From Desulfosporosinus lacus DSM 15449 (GTDB lineage Bacteria; Bacillota; Desulfitobacteriia; Desulfitobacteriales; Desulfitobacteriaceae), in the NCBI RefSeq assembly GCF_900129935.1, contig NZ_FQXJ01000011.1, positions 62,001-126,000 on the forward strand: 64,000 nucleotides of DNA, read 5' to 3'. Shown piece after piece: positions 43,602-52,864 of this stretch. The notes beneath the pieces were generated by a model, which worked only from the letters and a program-made list of their open reading frames with translations, did not search any database and was not told the origin of the DNA. Numbering within the stretch: position 1 is the first letter of the stretch; each line of letters starts with the position of its first letter. The position numbers and the translations under genes are program-made.

Positions 43602-43799
43602 ATGACCGTAACAAAGAATACTTTAATTGGGGAAATCCTAAAGGCAGATCAAACTACGGCACCTTATTTTTTAGAGATGGGAATGCATTGTCTGGGTTGT
43701 CCTTCTTCCACTAGCGAAAGTCTGGAGCAGGCTTGCATGGTGCATGGTGTTTCGGTACAGGAACTGATTGATAAACTAAACAAGCATATTTCAAAATAA
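43602..43799 (+). CDS. DUF1858 redox-disulfide protein
   Basis: This 65-residue protein has the hybrid-cluster-associated redox disulfide motif GMHCLGCPSS near residue 27. It begins with MTVTKNTLIGEILK and an expected acidic end. The two cysteines two residues apart could form a disulfide or bind a metal. The SD AGGAGG lies 8 nt upstream of ATG 43602. It is 32 bp after lon and on the same strand, so probably in its operon. Confidence 0.87.
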   Translation: MTVTKNTLIGEILKADQTTAPYFLEMGMHCLGCPSSTSESLEQACMVHGVSVQELIDKLNKHISK

Positions 43800-43860
43800 G
43801 ACGGAGAGAAGATATATAGGGTTTCCATAGACTGGAGGATTATTCCGGTTTCCTTAAGAA

Positions 43861-44258
43861 GTATTAAAGATCCTTCTTGGATTCGGTTCATATTCTATCA
43901 CGAAATAATTGATGGAAGAGTATGGAATAAAAGATCTTGTCAAAAGGCCTGGAAAATGTATTTAGGAAGTAATAAAGGAGATGTATCTCCCTATGCTGCT
44001 CCAGCCCGTGCCGCTGATTTATCAGGGCTTCCGCCCACATATACTTGTGTAGGTGATTTAGATCCATTTCGCGATGAAACCATGGATTATGCAGCAAGAC
44101 TAAGGCAGGCTGGTGTACCTACGGAATTTCATTTATATCCCGGGTGCTTTCATGGCTTTGATGAAATTGTTCCTACGGCTGAAATCAGCCAACGAGCTCG
44201 AAAAGAATATATTACAGCTTTGAAATTTGCGCTGCAAAATAATCAACTGAATAATTAA
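43861..44258 (+). pseudogene. C-terminal fragment of an alpha/beta hydrolase (acetyl esterase type)
   Basis: The frame encodes DGRVWNKRSCQKAWKMYLG and VSPYAAPARAADLSGLPPT, then HLYPGCFHGFDEI; these are the C-terminal third of the hormone-sensitive-lipase-like esterases. The final part holds the acid (VGDLDPFRDE) and His (FHGF) of the catalytic triad. The nucleophile domain with HGGG and GDSAG is missing and the region before about 43900 is not recognisable. It is a remnant. Confidence 0.7.
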
Positions 44259-44292
44259 CTGGATAAAGAAATATACCCCGCCGCCAAGAGCT

Positions 44293-44331
44293 TATCAGCT
44301 TCAAGCGGCATTTTTTTTGTCTCCTCAAGGC
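44293..44331 (+). repeat. Dispersed 37-39 bp repeat, copy 2
   Basis: This copy has TATCAGCTTCAAGCGGCAT, then an eight-T run and TCAAGGC, matching 30580-30616. It is intergenic after the esterase relic. With the T-run it could act as a terminator remnant. Confidence 0.7.
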
Positions 44332-44481
44332 GTTGCGGTAGCAGATTTGCTGTTTCATCAATTAGCAATAAGAAGCTACGTCTTTGATTTTTTTTGCTTT
44401 TTTTCAATGTCCTGGAAGGGAATAAACAAATCACGCGGAAATATAAATGGATAGCTCGAAAAAAAAAGATTAGTGTCTAAA

Positions 44482-44598
44482 ATGGGTTTATTTGACACTA
44501 TACCAAGGATCAAACACAAAGAGAAATATGACAAGGCATGTAGAGACGGTGGTAAGGTTGGAGTGGGCAAGGATATTTCGAAAAAATTAAAAGGATGA
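44482..44598 (+). other. 38-codon ORF overlapping the start of the papain-like gene
   Basis: This reading frame (MGLFDTIPRIKHKEKYDKAC then a Gly/Lys-rich end) stops at 44596-44598. Its TGA overlaps an ATG at 44595 in an ATGA arrangement, the usual sign of translational coupling. It has no SD of its own; an in-frame GTG at 44473 is an alternative. It could be a leader ORF or a fragment. Confidence 0.4.
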
Positions 44599-45242
44599 TG
44601 AAGATTATGATTAGAGAGATAGCTTACAATGATGTAAAAGCCAGCCTCAAAACCGGGGATCTGATTTTATTCCATGGTGTTCAAACGACAAGTAAGCTGA
44701 TCGAATTGATTGAATGGTCCTACTGGTCACACGTGGGTATGGTTGTTTTACCCAAGGATATCGGCATGACGGTTGAAGAACCTTTTTTTTGGGAGTCGAC
44801 AGCCTCCGGTGACGGCCTTACGGATTACCTGACAGGCAAACCCAAAGAAAACGGCCCCATGCTCGTATCACTGCATGATCGTATCCAGGTGGATGTAAAT
44901 CAACATTACGATACGCATTTTCTGGTGAAATATTTAAATCGTTCGTTGAAGCAACCGGAGCTAGAACAGCTTAAGGCTTTCATATACAAAGTTCATGATC
45001 GTGGATTTCCAACGGCTGAAAATGCATTGAAATACTATATAGAAGGCAGGTCTTTTAATAAACCAGCGCCCAATACGGAAGTGTTTTGCAGTGAATTAAC
45101 GGCAGAGACTTTCATGGCGATGGGATTTATCTCTACAGAATACGTACCAAACGGGTATTGTCCGGATGACTTTAACAAAGGCGACAATATGCCCTCCCTG
45201 CAGCCTTTTCACTTTATTGATGGGGCCAGACTGAATAAGTAG
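44595..45242 (+). CDS. Permuted papain-like hydrolase (YiiX/C92 type)
   Basis: This 215-residue protein has the circularly permuted NlpC/P60-like arrangement: His in the YWSHVGMVV segment near 50 precedes Cys in the EVFCSELTAETFM segment near 165. This layout defines the YaeF/YiiX (C92) peptidases/amidases. It also has GDLILFHG near the N-terminus, which is usual. No signal peptide is seen. The start is uncertain: ATGs at 44595, 44598 and 44607 are in frame, with the SD (AAAAGG) adjacent. The diguanylate cyclase gene starts 10 bp after its stop, so they form an operon. The substrate could be a lipid or wall peptide. Confidence 0.78.
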   Translation: MMKIMIREIAYNDVKASLKTGDLILFHGVQTTSKLIELIEWSYWSHVGMVVLPKDIGMTVEEPFFWESTASGDGLTDYLTGKPKENGPMLVSLHDRIQVDVNQHYDTHFLVKYLNRSLKQPELEQLKAFIYKVHDRGFPTAENALKYYIEGRSFNKPAPNTEVFCSELTAETFMAMGFISTEYVPNGYCPDDFNKGDNMPSLQPFHFIDGARLNK

Positions 45243-45252
45243 AGATGATATT

Positions 45253-47088
45253 ATGAGAAAGAAAATCGCTCCGATATTTGCAATTATAGCGCTAATCATC
45301 CTTTTATCAGCTACATTATTTTTACATAAACCAACTGTCGCGCAACCACCAAAACCAATCAACGGTGTCCTGGATTTAAGCAATTGGTCATTTGAGAAAA
45401 ATGGAATTGTTAGTTTAGAAGGTGCGTGGTCATTCTACTTCAATCGGTTTCTGACTCATGAAGACTTTGCGAAGGGTGTTGACGTTATTCCAACCCCTAT
45501 TGAAATACCCAGCACCAAAGAAGGCATGGCACGCTTCAAGCCCTTTGCGGAAAACAAATTCTACGGTACGATGAGGCTCGTAATAAAACTGCCTGAGGGT
45601 AGGTCGACATATGGACTAAGGACAGATATCATACTGACATCCTTTAAACTCTACATTGACGGCAATCTACACGGTGAAGTGGGAAAAGTCGGAACGGGCC
45701 GGGAGAATAGCGTACCTTACTACAATATACTCACCACCTACTTTAACCCGGAAAGCAATGAAGTGGAGCTAATTTATCATACATCAGATTTTACAGCGGA
45801 AGATTGTACCATCGTAGCGCCCAGAATCGGATTAGCCTCCCAGATTTCCCAAGCAGTACAGTTGGGTTTAGGCAGGGATTTGTTCCTTTTTGGTATGCTG
45901 CTAATTATGGGAATCTATCATTTTGGTCTGTATATTATGAGGACAAAGGATCGTGCACCGCTTTATTTCGGGGTTTTTTGCCTCTTGTTTGCACTCCGTA
46001 TGTTATTGGTAGGAGAACGCTTTTTACCAAGTCATTTGAATCTCGGTTTTTTTGTTTACGGACGAATAGCTTATCTATCTGTGTTTATCGGTTTTGCAGC
46101 TTTATGTGGATTCTTATACTATGCTTTGGATGGCCTGTTCGCCAAATGGTTTGTCAAGTTCAGCATCGCTCTGGGATCAGTGGTTGCTTTTCTCATCCTA
46201 TGGATTCCCTATAGTTCAGCGGACAGGCTATTGATGATTTATGCTGGATTCGCATTTATACTATTAAGCTATGCCATGATTCGCTTGGTGATTGGCGTAT
46301 GGAAAGGATTTCCCTTTGCCAATATCGTATTGCTGGGTTTTGCTTTTTTAGGAATAACAATCATCAATGATTTTATTTATCAAATCACACTTGCCAATAC
46401 ACCTTCACTCATTCCCTTCGGTGTTTCAGTCTTTACCTTTACGCAGGCCTATACCTTGTCTGCCAGATTTTCCAATGCTTTTACAAGAGCTGAGCAGCTC
46501 TCTTTAGAGAATAAAGCTATTTTGTCAGAGCTTAAGCTTATGAACAGTAATCTTGAATCCCTGGTTAAGGAACGGACTTCCGATTTACAGAAGGCTCTGG
46601 AGGAAATGGAAGTCATGTCTAAAACAGATTATCTAACTAAATTACCCAACAGACGGTTGGTGCTTGCAAAAATTAAGGAACTTATTGAGCTGAAAAAGGA
46701 CTTTTACATTGGCTTAGCTGATATTGATCATTTTAAAGAGATTAATGATCAGTTCGGGCATGTTAAAGGCGACGAAATCCTTGTGCTTTTATCAGCAATA
46801 TTAAGGGCAGCTATTGGCGACGGTGGTTTTGTTGGTCGGTGGGGCGGCGAGGAATTCTTAATAGTACTGGAGACGGAGCAATTGGATACGATTCATGGCA
46901 AGGCCGATGAGATACGCAGGGCAGTAGCGGAATACTGCCACGCAGACATCGGCAAGAGCGTTACGATTACCCTTGGATTATGTCAATACCGGGAAAACAC
47001 CTCCTTGGACATACTAATCGCCAGCGCAGATGAGGCTCTTTATCGGGGCAAATTAGCTGGAAGAAACCAGTGTATGATTTCCGCGTAA
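45253..47088 (+). CDS. 7TMR-DISM diguanylate cyclase
   Basis: This 611-residue protein has a signal segment (IFAIIALIILLSATLFLH), an extracellular jelly-roll-like 7TMR-DISM domain (about 40-205), seven membrane helices (about 210-400), a coiled coil (about 410-450) and a GGDEF domain. The signature is GGEEF (in VGRWGGEEFLIVLE near 535) with a preceding FKEINDQFGHVKGDE-type region, so it should make cyclic di-GMP. It follows the papain-like gene. The extracellular domain may bind carbohydrates, as in family members. Confidence 0.92.
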   Translation: MRKKIAPIFAIIALIILLSATLFLHKPTVAQPPKPINGVLDLSNWSFEKNGIVSLEGAWSFYFNRFLTHEDFAKGVDVIPTPIEIPSTKEGMARFKPFAENKFYGTMRLVIKLPEGRSTYGLRTDIILTSFKLYIDGNLHGEVGKVGTGRENSVPYYNILTTYFNPESNEVELIYHTSDFTAEDCTIVAPRIGLASQISQAVQLGLGRDLFLFGMLLIMGIYHFGLYIMRTKDRAPLYFGVFCLLFALRMLLVGERFLPSHLNLGFFVYGRIAYLSVFIGFAALCGFLYYALDGLFAKWFVKFSIALGSVVAFLILWIPYSSADRLLMIYAGFAFILLSYAMIRLVIGVWKGFPFANIVLLGFAFLGITIINDFIYQITLANTPSLIPFGVSVFTFTQAYTLSARFSNAFTRAEQLSLENKAILSELKLMNSNLESLVKERTSDLQKALEEMEVMSKTDYLTKLPNRRLVLAKIKELIELKKDFYIGLADIDHFKEINDQFGHVKGDEILVLLSAILRAAIGDGGFVGRWGGEEFLIVLETEQLDTIHGKADEIRRAVAEYCHADIGKSVTITLGLCQYRENTSLDILIASADEALYRGKLAGRNQCMISA

Positions 47089-47291
47089 GGCTATTATCAC
47101 AGTATCAAATGGTTGGAATATAGACATTGCCGTTTGGTTTTGGAAATGTCTGAAAGGGGCTTTAAATTCCTGCTCGAGGAGGAGGGCTTAAGGCCGCCAT
47201 AAACAGTATATTCGGCAGACTGGTATAAACAACTGAGCACCTTCGAGTTCCAATTGCATAACCTATATAAAATTGGAATAGGAGGTAATTG

Positions 47292-47600
47292 TTGGTGGAT
47301 TATAATGCGGATATATTTCACGTTCATAAGTATTGCTTTCCCACATCGTTTGATCACGGTCACTCTCACAGAATTATCGGTGTATCCAGCCTAGGAATCA
47401 GAAGAGGGAATACCCATGTCCATTGCTATCATGGGGTCACCACCCTAGACAATGGTCATGTTCATAACTACGGAGGTGAAACTGGACCTGCTTTACATCT
47501 TCCTGGTGGTGGGCATATTCACTGCTACAGGGGAATAACAACCTTTGAAGATAGGCATAGGCATGCTTATGAAGGGACAGATTTTCCTTCTTGTTCCTAG
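47292..47600 (+). CDS. YmaF-family histidine-rich protein
   Basis: This protein of about 102 residues is built of repeats such as HVHCYHGVTTLDNGHVHNYGG and HIHCYRGITTFEDRHRHAYEG (the family HxHxYxGxT...H motif). About 15 histidines suggest metal binding. YmaF is named for a B. subtilis protein of unknown function. The start is a TTG or GTG: GGAGG at 47281-47285 is 6 nt from TTG 47292. The 270 bp after the gene contain an IS-like hairpin and no gene. Confidence 0.83.
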   Translation: MVDYNADIFHVHKYCFPTSFDHGHSHRIIGVSSLGIRRGNTHVHCYHGVTTLDNGHVHNYGGETGPALHLPGGGHIHCYRGITTFEDRHRHAYEGTDFPSCS

Positions 47601-47671
47601 TAAAAGGTAATTGGCATGATTAAATTTCCCGTCTTATGAAAAATGAATTTCTCCCGTCCTACTCATTTGAA

Positions 47672-47693
47672 CCCCCATCGGAAGCGGTGGGGG
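47672..47693. mobile_element. IS200/IS605-like end hairpin (candidate)
   Basis: CCCCCATCG (47672-47680) pairs with CGGTGGGGG (47685-47693) with one mismatch and a 4-nt loop. The surrounding sequence (CTCCCGTCCTACTCATTTGAA) has the look of single-strand IS ends. No transposase is present, so it would be a remnant end. Low certainty. Confidence 0.35.
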
Positions 47694-47841
47694 ATACGTC
47701 TACTGAGTATTTCTTCATTTTGGCATATGATTTACGGCAAAAGAAAGGATTTGGAAGGTGATTTCCATTTCGCCAGAAGCTTACCTATTTAGAAGGCACG
47801 ATGCATGAAAGTAAAACATATTAAAATTCGTTCAAAAGGAA

Positions 47842-47885
47842 AAATACCAAAGCGAAAAAATTGTCGCTTTGGTATTTCTTTTTAC
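47842..47885 (+). terminator. Strong Rho-independent terminator upstream of the DUF6323 gene
   Basis: Perfect 14-bp stem (AAATACCAAAGCGA, 47842-47855, with 47864-47877), an 8-nt loop, then CTTTTTA. No gene ends directly before it; it may separate the YmaF region from the DUF6323 operon. Confidence 0.85.
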
Positions 47886-48010
47886 TTGGAAAAATGCTAT
47901 TATAGATATTAATCAATAGTTTTAAATTATTCTATATAATATAATCATATCACAGTTGAAGGAATATGTCAACAAATTTTAGGAAATATTTTCGATGGAG
48001 GTGGTTCCTA

Positions 48011-48508
48011 TTGTCTTTCGAAATAATGGGTATATCCTCAGCACTAATTCGAAAACAATCGGTAGCAGAACTTGAAAAATGTAACGACCTAACTGTGCAA
48101 TTCGGTTTAAGGTTGTCTCAATGCGATGCGGTTGACTTGGTTGAAACGCGTAACTTAGCCTTAAAAGATAACGGGCGAATCGAGTTCGGAGGAGGAGTGA
48201 TCGAAAAAATCATCCGTGAGTTTTGTAACTCTCCTTATCTTTCTATGCCCAACTATGCTGAATCACTTCATGACTTAACGGATATGTTTTATTATTACAA
48301 AAACGAAACCCTCGATCTAATGAGCGATGACGATTTGATCAAATTCATGAAACAAAGATTTGACGGCATATGTCAGGGATCACTCGAGTTGCTTTCGGGG
48401 CGAGAACTTGCCAATATGGCACGCAATATACGATTCGGATATACAGCCGAATACTCGGAAGATTTAGCTTGTGATGAGGAGGGCGTAGATGACGATGGCC
48501 AATCTTGA
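48011..48508 (+). CDS. DUF6323 family protein
   Basis: This 165-residue acidic helical protein begins (L/M)SFEIMGISSALIRKQSVAELEKCND and has a TRNLALKDNGRIEFGGGVIEK segment near 50. I recognise the adjacent pair of DUF6323 and DUF6179 proteins as a co-occurring pair in clostridia; the function is unknown. I place the start at TTG 48011 because GGAGGTGG lies 6 nt upstream; an ATG at 47966 has no SD. It overlaps the next gene by 20 nt. Confidence 0.7.
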   Translation: MSFEIMGISSALIRKQSVAELEKCNDLTVQFGLRLSQCDAVDLVETRNLALKDNGRIEFGGGVIEKIIREFCNSPYLSMPNYAESLHDLTDMFYYYKNETLDLMSDDDLIKFMKQRFDGICQGSLELLSGRELANMARNIRFGYTAEYSEDLACDEEGVDDDGQS

Positions 48509-49862
48509 AAAGCGACATCTCATTGACAACAAAAATTTGAGCGGTGAATCCTATTTTACTTCAATTCTACACGAGGCATATGCCTACGGTCTCTTAAATG
48601 ATTCCGAAATCGAAAATATTCAACTGCAATGTATTAAGTTTTTAGCCTATAAAAGTGAACGATACAACGACGGTGAAAGTAGCTCAATAAGAGTGGAAGC
48701 CGCCGAAAGCATCATGAAATCCAATCTTTATACAATTGGGCTCTATTTAAAATCCTTGCCAGATGCTGATTGTGCGGTCAGTGAACTTAAAATAGGTAAG
48801 ATTCCCGAAATGTATCAAAAAGGAAGAGTATTAATCAATGGCAAAGTACACTCTGCAAAACATTTCTATATAATGGCTAAAGCCAATAAAGTAACGACTT
48901 TAAACTATACCTATAACGCAACACTTGACGAGGGCATTGGAATTTTTTTCAAAGCTTACAACCCTGATTATGCAGCGCATGAAGTAATGGCATCGATAGA
49001 TTATCAGCTCTGCAATCCCGTTACGGATTTGACGGGAGTAGAGTTTATTCTAAAATACCTAGAGAACTTATTTATCGAAAATGAATTTTGCAGTTATTTC
49101 GATGCCGAGGATATACATCATTTGCTTAGCGGGTATGATGAGGGGTACAAAGATTTATTAATTAATATCTTTGAGCAGGTAGTGACAGCAACATTGGGGC
49201 GCACGCTTGCAAACCGCAGCGTTTTAAAATTAGATAGTTTGAAGGAGGAAATTGAACGTCTGCAGGATGAACTGGCGGAAGATGATGATTATTTAATTGC
49301 TTTGAAGATTCGCAAGGCCACTGAAAAAGTACTTCAAGAGTTGAGGATTACAACTCTTTCCCTTCATAGATACATTGAAAAAAGTTTGCCGAGAATCACA
49401 TCGAGTATCGTCAATGCAGTCAGAACAAATACCCTCGGCAAAACGTTTGTATCTCCCACTAATCCAGACTTGAAACCCAAAATCCAGTTTTTATCCAGTG
49501 CGAAAATGGATGATGAAGACTATAGAGAATTCATTAACGAATTGTTAATATGCCGATATTCATCGGATAAGCTTGCGCTTATCAAAGAAAAAGCGAAATC
49601 TTTTGGGGATATCGAAGATCTACTGTTTGATGCACGGTTGAGCGAAGAAGAAATCACCTCGGTTCTTGACATCTTTCGAGACGTTGAAATCGCCGAATTG
49701 ATTAGAAGGCACCCATTCAAATCGAGTATTCAAGCTGTGGATTTATCAGAAACGGAACAGACATTAAGGTTATATGTAAAAAGCTATACTGATCAACTTA
49801 CGACTGAGCGACAAGAACGGATTTTTGGGCTCGTGAATCATCTTATGGTGGATGAGAGATAA
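48489..49862 (+). CDS. DUF6179 family protein
   Basis: This 457-residue, mainly helical, soluble protein has a coiled coil near 250-275 (KEEIERLQDELAEDDD) and no membrane segment. It begins MTMANLEKRHLIDNKNLSGE and contains a VEAAESIMKSNLYTIGLYLK segment near 75. It overlaps the DUF6323 stop by 20 nt, with GAGGAGG in the upstream gene as SD, so translation is coupled. Function unknown; the strict pairing suggests a complex. Confidence 0.72.
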   Translation: MTMANLEKRHLIDNKNLSGESYFTSILHEAYAYGLLNDSEIENIQLQCIKFLAYKSERYNDGESSSIRVEAAESIMKSNLYTIGLYLKSLPDADCAVSELKIGKIPEMYQKGRVLINGKVHSAKHFYIMAKANKVTTLNYTYNATLDEGIGIFFKAYNPDYAAHEVMASIDYQLCNPVTDLTGVEFILKYLENLFIENEFCSYFDAEDIHHLLSGYDEGYKDLLINIFEQVVTATLGRTLANRSVLKLDSLKEEIERLQDELAEDDDYLIALKIRKATEKVLQELRITTLSLHRYIEKSLPRITSSIVNAVRTNTLGKTFVSPTNPDLKPKIQFLSSAKMDDEDYREFINELLICRYSSDKLALIKEKAKSFGDIEDLLFDARLSEEEITSVLDIFRDVEIAELIRRHPFKSSIQAVDLSETEQTLRLYVKSYTDQLTTERQERIFGLVNHLMVDER

Positions 49863-50032
49863 AGACTCTCAAGTGAATAAATGTGGTGCATTATTCCATG
49901 ATATCCTGATACGAATTCAAAAAAAGAATTCATTTTGCTTCTTCAACTGAAATGAACATTTTGATGGAGGAATAAGACGGGCAATGGGATATTAATATTG
50001 GCTATCTTTAATAATTGTGTTGATATTATGAT

Positions 50033-50068
50033 GATATAAGGGAAGCCAGAGATGGCTTCCCTTATATC
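50033..50068 (-). terminator. Terminator of the GGDEF/HD-GYP gene
   Basis: A perfect 16-bp stem (50033-50048 with 50053-50068, GATATAAGGGAAGCCA) has a 4-nt loop. Its 3' side overlaps the TGA at 50067-50069 of the minus-strand gene, so it forms within its last bases. Confidence 0.85.
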
Positions 50069-52643
50069 ACAAAATATCGTCTGAAGATGCGTTGATAACT
50101 TTGTCAATGAAGAGGGTAACTAATTCAGGGTCGAATTGAATGCCTGCATTCTTTTGAAGTTCTGCGATAGCTGCTTTATTAGGTAAAGCGGCTCGATAGC
50201 TTCTGGCACTCGTCATGGCATCATAGGCATCTGCAATGGCAATAATCCTAGGTTGAAGGGGTAACTCCTCACCCTTTAAACCCCTCGGATAGCCTAAACC
50301 ATCCCATCGTTCATGGTGAGCCAGCACATATTCCGCTATTTCTACCATACCATTGACCGTACTCAGAATGCGATAACCGATTTCTGGATGCCGTTTGATT
50401 TCTTCCCATTCTTCATGGGTTAATTTCCCGGGTTTGTTGAGTATTTCTTCGTCGATTGCTATCTTGCCAATATCATGAAGTAAGCCAACGTTTTTTAGTT
50501 CCTGAACTTCTCCTTCCAGCAGACCAAGGGCTTCCCCCATACTTTGGCAGAGGGCGGAAACTCGGTATGAGTGCTGTTCTTCTCGTTTATTCTTTTCGTG
50601 AAGGGTTCGGATAATCGTCTCGATGGTTTTCCCACGTATACTTGGGCCTTCAAAGAGTTTTCTCTTGTACATATAATCTTCGGCTTTTTTTAAAAGTTCA
50701 CGGATATCCTCTTTCTCGTAACGCTTTGTTTCATAGCCAAACGAAATAGATAATTCGATTGAACCAACTCTTTCCTGTGAAGCTAAGGTATTGATTCGTT
50801 TGAGAATTTGTTCAGTTTGAGCAGCATCTGTATTGGGCAAAAGGATGACAAATTCATCTCCACCGAGTCGGGCAATAATATCATCTCCTCGGCAGCCTTT
50901 GCGAAGCACTAGGGCAACGTTTTTTAGGAGTTCATCTCCGATGGCATGACCGAAGGAATCATTAATTAGTTTAAGCCCATTAACATCAGCCATTACTAGA
51001 GTCAAGGGATAATTCCTTACAACATCGAGTCGTTTTAATTCCTCTTCAAAAAAGCGCCGGTTATAGAGACCAGTCAATTGATCATGGAAGCTTAAATATA
51101 TGATTTCCTCTTCGGTACGCTTGCGATCGGTCACATCCTGAATCATGCCAATCAATCGAACCCTGTTGACTTGTTGATCAAATTCAACTTTTCCAAGCTC
51201 ATGCACCCAGCGTTCCTCTCCATCATTGATACGTATGATTTTGTATTCAAAATCGAAGCGCTGCTGTGCATTTTTAATCTGCAAAAAATAATTAGAAAGG
51301 GGGGCCCTCCAATCTGGATGAACAATTCTCATCCATCCTTCCTTCGTGTGTGGATAGATTGGATCAATCCCCAAAATTTCTTCAAGCGCTGGTGAACACT
51401 GCCATTCTCTCGTTATGAGATCTGTAACATAGCTCCCCAGACGGGCCACTCTTTGTGATTCGCTTAACAAAGCATTGTGTTGCGCCAATATTCTATTGAG
51501 CTGATCTAACTGACTTGTACGCATTCTTATCTTATCTTCAAGCTCCTCATTCAAGGCTCTGATCTCTTCTTCTACGTTCTCACGCTTGACAATCTCTTCC
51601 TCAAGCAGCGCATTACTTTCTTCAAGCTCACTATTAAGGTCCTCCAGCTGTGAGGTTCTTTCAATGACTCTGTTTTCAAGTTCAGCATTTAACTCTCTGA
51701 TTTCAGCTTCAACTTGTTCTTTTGTTCTAAGGGCACTCCTTAGCTCATTGGTTTTTTGTTGGACCATGCGCCGAAGCGTCCTATTCCAGATAAATAATAG
51801 CAATGCCACCAGAAAAACTGTACCTACGACAATGACAGAAACTCTGAATAAGGGATGTTCATAGAAAGGTATATTCGTTAAACCAAACCACTTTTTATCA
51901 ATGGCTTCATATTCACTCTCGGAAATCTGCGCAAATCCATTATTAATGGCAGGCATAAACCCCGAATGACCCTTGTAAATGGCTCTGAAAAATTGGCTTG
52001 TGTATAATGACGAACTTGAATAATTGAAGTTATCTTGTATTCCCGATTTATACAGATAGTAGAGGGCAGGGGGTTTTCCTATCGTAAATATTACGGCCTT
52101 CTGATCTTTAGCTGCTTGGACAATCGCCTCAGCCGTATCATATTCTTCAATATTGGTGATGCCATTTTCTTTAAGAAAATGGATACTGTTATCCCCTTTT
52201 TTCACTGCCACAGTAAATCCTTTCAAAGATTTAACATCAGTAATCCCAGATATACTTTTGTGAAAAAATATGGGGACATCAATTGTCGCATAAGGATTTG
52301 AATAATCAAAGATCTTGGCTCTGTCAGCATTATAAGAGATCGTATCAATGACATCGAATTCACCATTTATCATACTCTCATAGGCTTTATTCCAGTTCAT
52401 CCCGGTGATAGTCACTTTTATCCCAGTCTTTTGCTCAAAAAGTTTCCACTGGTCAAGCGTGATTCCTTGTAAATTACCCTGACTGTCGCGAAAAGCATAA
52501 GGGGGATAGCTGTCATCCATAACCACGCTGATCGTTTTTATTTCAGGGGGGGCTGCATTGACATGGGTCGCTTGAATTAGCAAAAATGTCAAACTAAGAA
52601 TCCAAAAAAGAAAATAGTTTTGCCGATTCAATAACGGCCTCAT
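50067..52643 (-). CDS. Sensor with SBP_bac_3, PAS, GGDEF and HD-GYP domains
   Basis: This 858-residue receptor has a signal peptide (about 1-31), a periplasmic amino-acid-binding-type domain (about 35-258, DDSYPPYAFRDSQGNLQG), one membrane helix (about 265-287), a coiled coil, a PAS domain (about 395-500), a GGDEF domain (RLGGDEFVILLP, intact, with LVMADVNGLKLINDSFGHAIGDE) and an HD-GYP domain (LLHDIGKIAID, HHERWDGLGYPRGLKG). It could both make and degrade cyclic di-GMP depending on ligand binding. The SD is GGAAGGCAGGGA. It lies alone on the minus strand between convergent genes. Confidence 0.92.
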   Translation of the reverse strand: MRPLLNRQNYFLFWILSLTFLLIQATHVNAAPPEIKTISVVMDDSYPPYAFRDSQGNLQGITLDQWKLFEQKTGIKVTITGMNWNKAYESMINGEFDVIDTISYNADRAKIFDYSNPYATIDVPIFFHKSISGITDVKSLKGFTVAVKKGDNSIHFLKENGITNIEEYDTAEAIVQAAKDQKAVIFTIGKPPALYYLYKSGIQDNFNYSSSSLYTSQFFRAIYKGHSGFMPAINNGFAQISESEYEAIDKKWFGLTNIPFYEHPLFRVSVIVVGTVFLVALLLFIWNRTLRRMVQQKTNELRSALRTKEQVEAEIRELNAELENRVIERTSQLEDLNSELEESNALLEEEIVKRENVEEEIRALNEELEDKIRMRTSQLDQLNRILAQHNALLSESQRVARLGSYVTDLITREWQCSPALEEILGIDPIYPHTKEGWMRIVHPDWRAPLSNYFLQIKNAQQRFDFEYKIIRINDGEERWVHELGKVEFDQQVNRVRLIGMIQDVTDRKRTEEEIIYLSFHDQLTGLYNRRFFEEELKRLDVVRNYPLTLVMADVNGLKLINDSFGHAIGDELLKNVALVLRKGCRGDDIIARLGGDEFVILLPNTDAAQTEQILKRINTLASQERVGSIELSISFGYETKRYEKEDIRELLKKAEDYMYKRKLFEGPSIRGKTIETIIRTLHEKNKREEQHSYRVSALCQSMGEALGLLEGEVQELKNVGLLHDIGKIAIDEEILNKPGKLTHEEWEEIKRHPEIGYRILSTVNGMVEIAEYVLAHHERWDGLGYPRGLKGEELPLQPRIIAIADAYDAMTSARSYRAALPNKAAIAELQKNAGIQFDPELVTLFIDKVINASSDDIL

Positions 52644-52748
52644 TATTTATCCCTGCCTTCCAAAAAACGACTCAAATCATTCTTGTTAGAAGTATTCTTC
52701 GTAATATCGAGAAATCCTGCAGTTTATTTTACAAATAACTGTGGAGGC

Positions 52749-52784
52749 ACAAGCCCTTTCTTGACCCAAAAAGAAAGGGCTTGT
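52749..52784. terminator. Hairpin between the GGDEF/HD-GYP gene and the DUF4342 gene
   Basis: Arms ACAAGCCCTTTCTT (52749-52762) and AAGAAAGGGCTTGT (52771-52784) enclose an 8-nt loop, with TATTTTT after it on the plus strand. It does not follow a plus-strand gene, so it may be a bidirectional or orphan terminator. Confidence 0.6.
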
Positions 52785-52864
52785 TATTTTTGTGAATCAT
52801 TCTTTCTTTGAGGTATGGAGCGGTACTAAATGCAAATGCAATATGGTGACAATTCCCACCAAGT

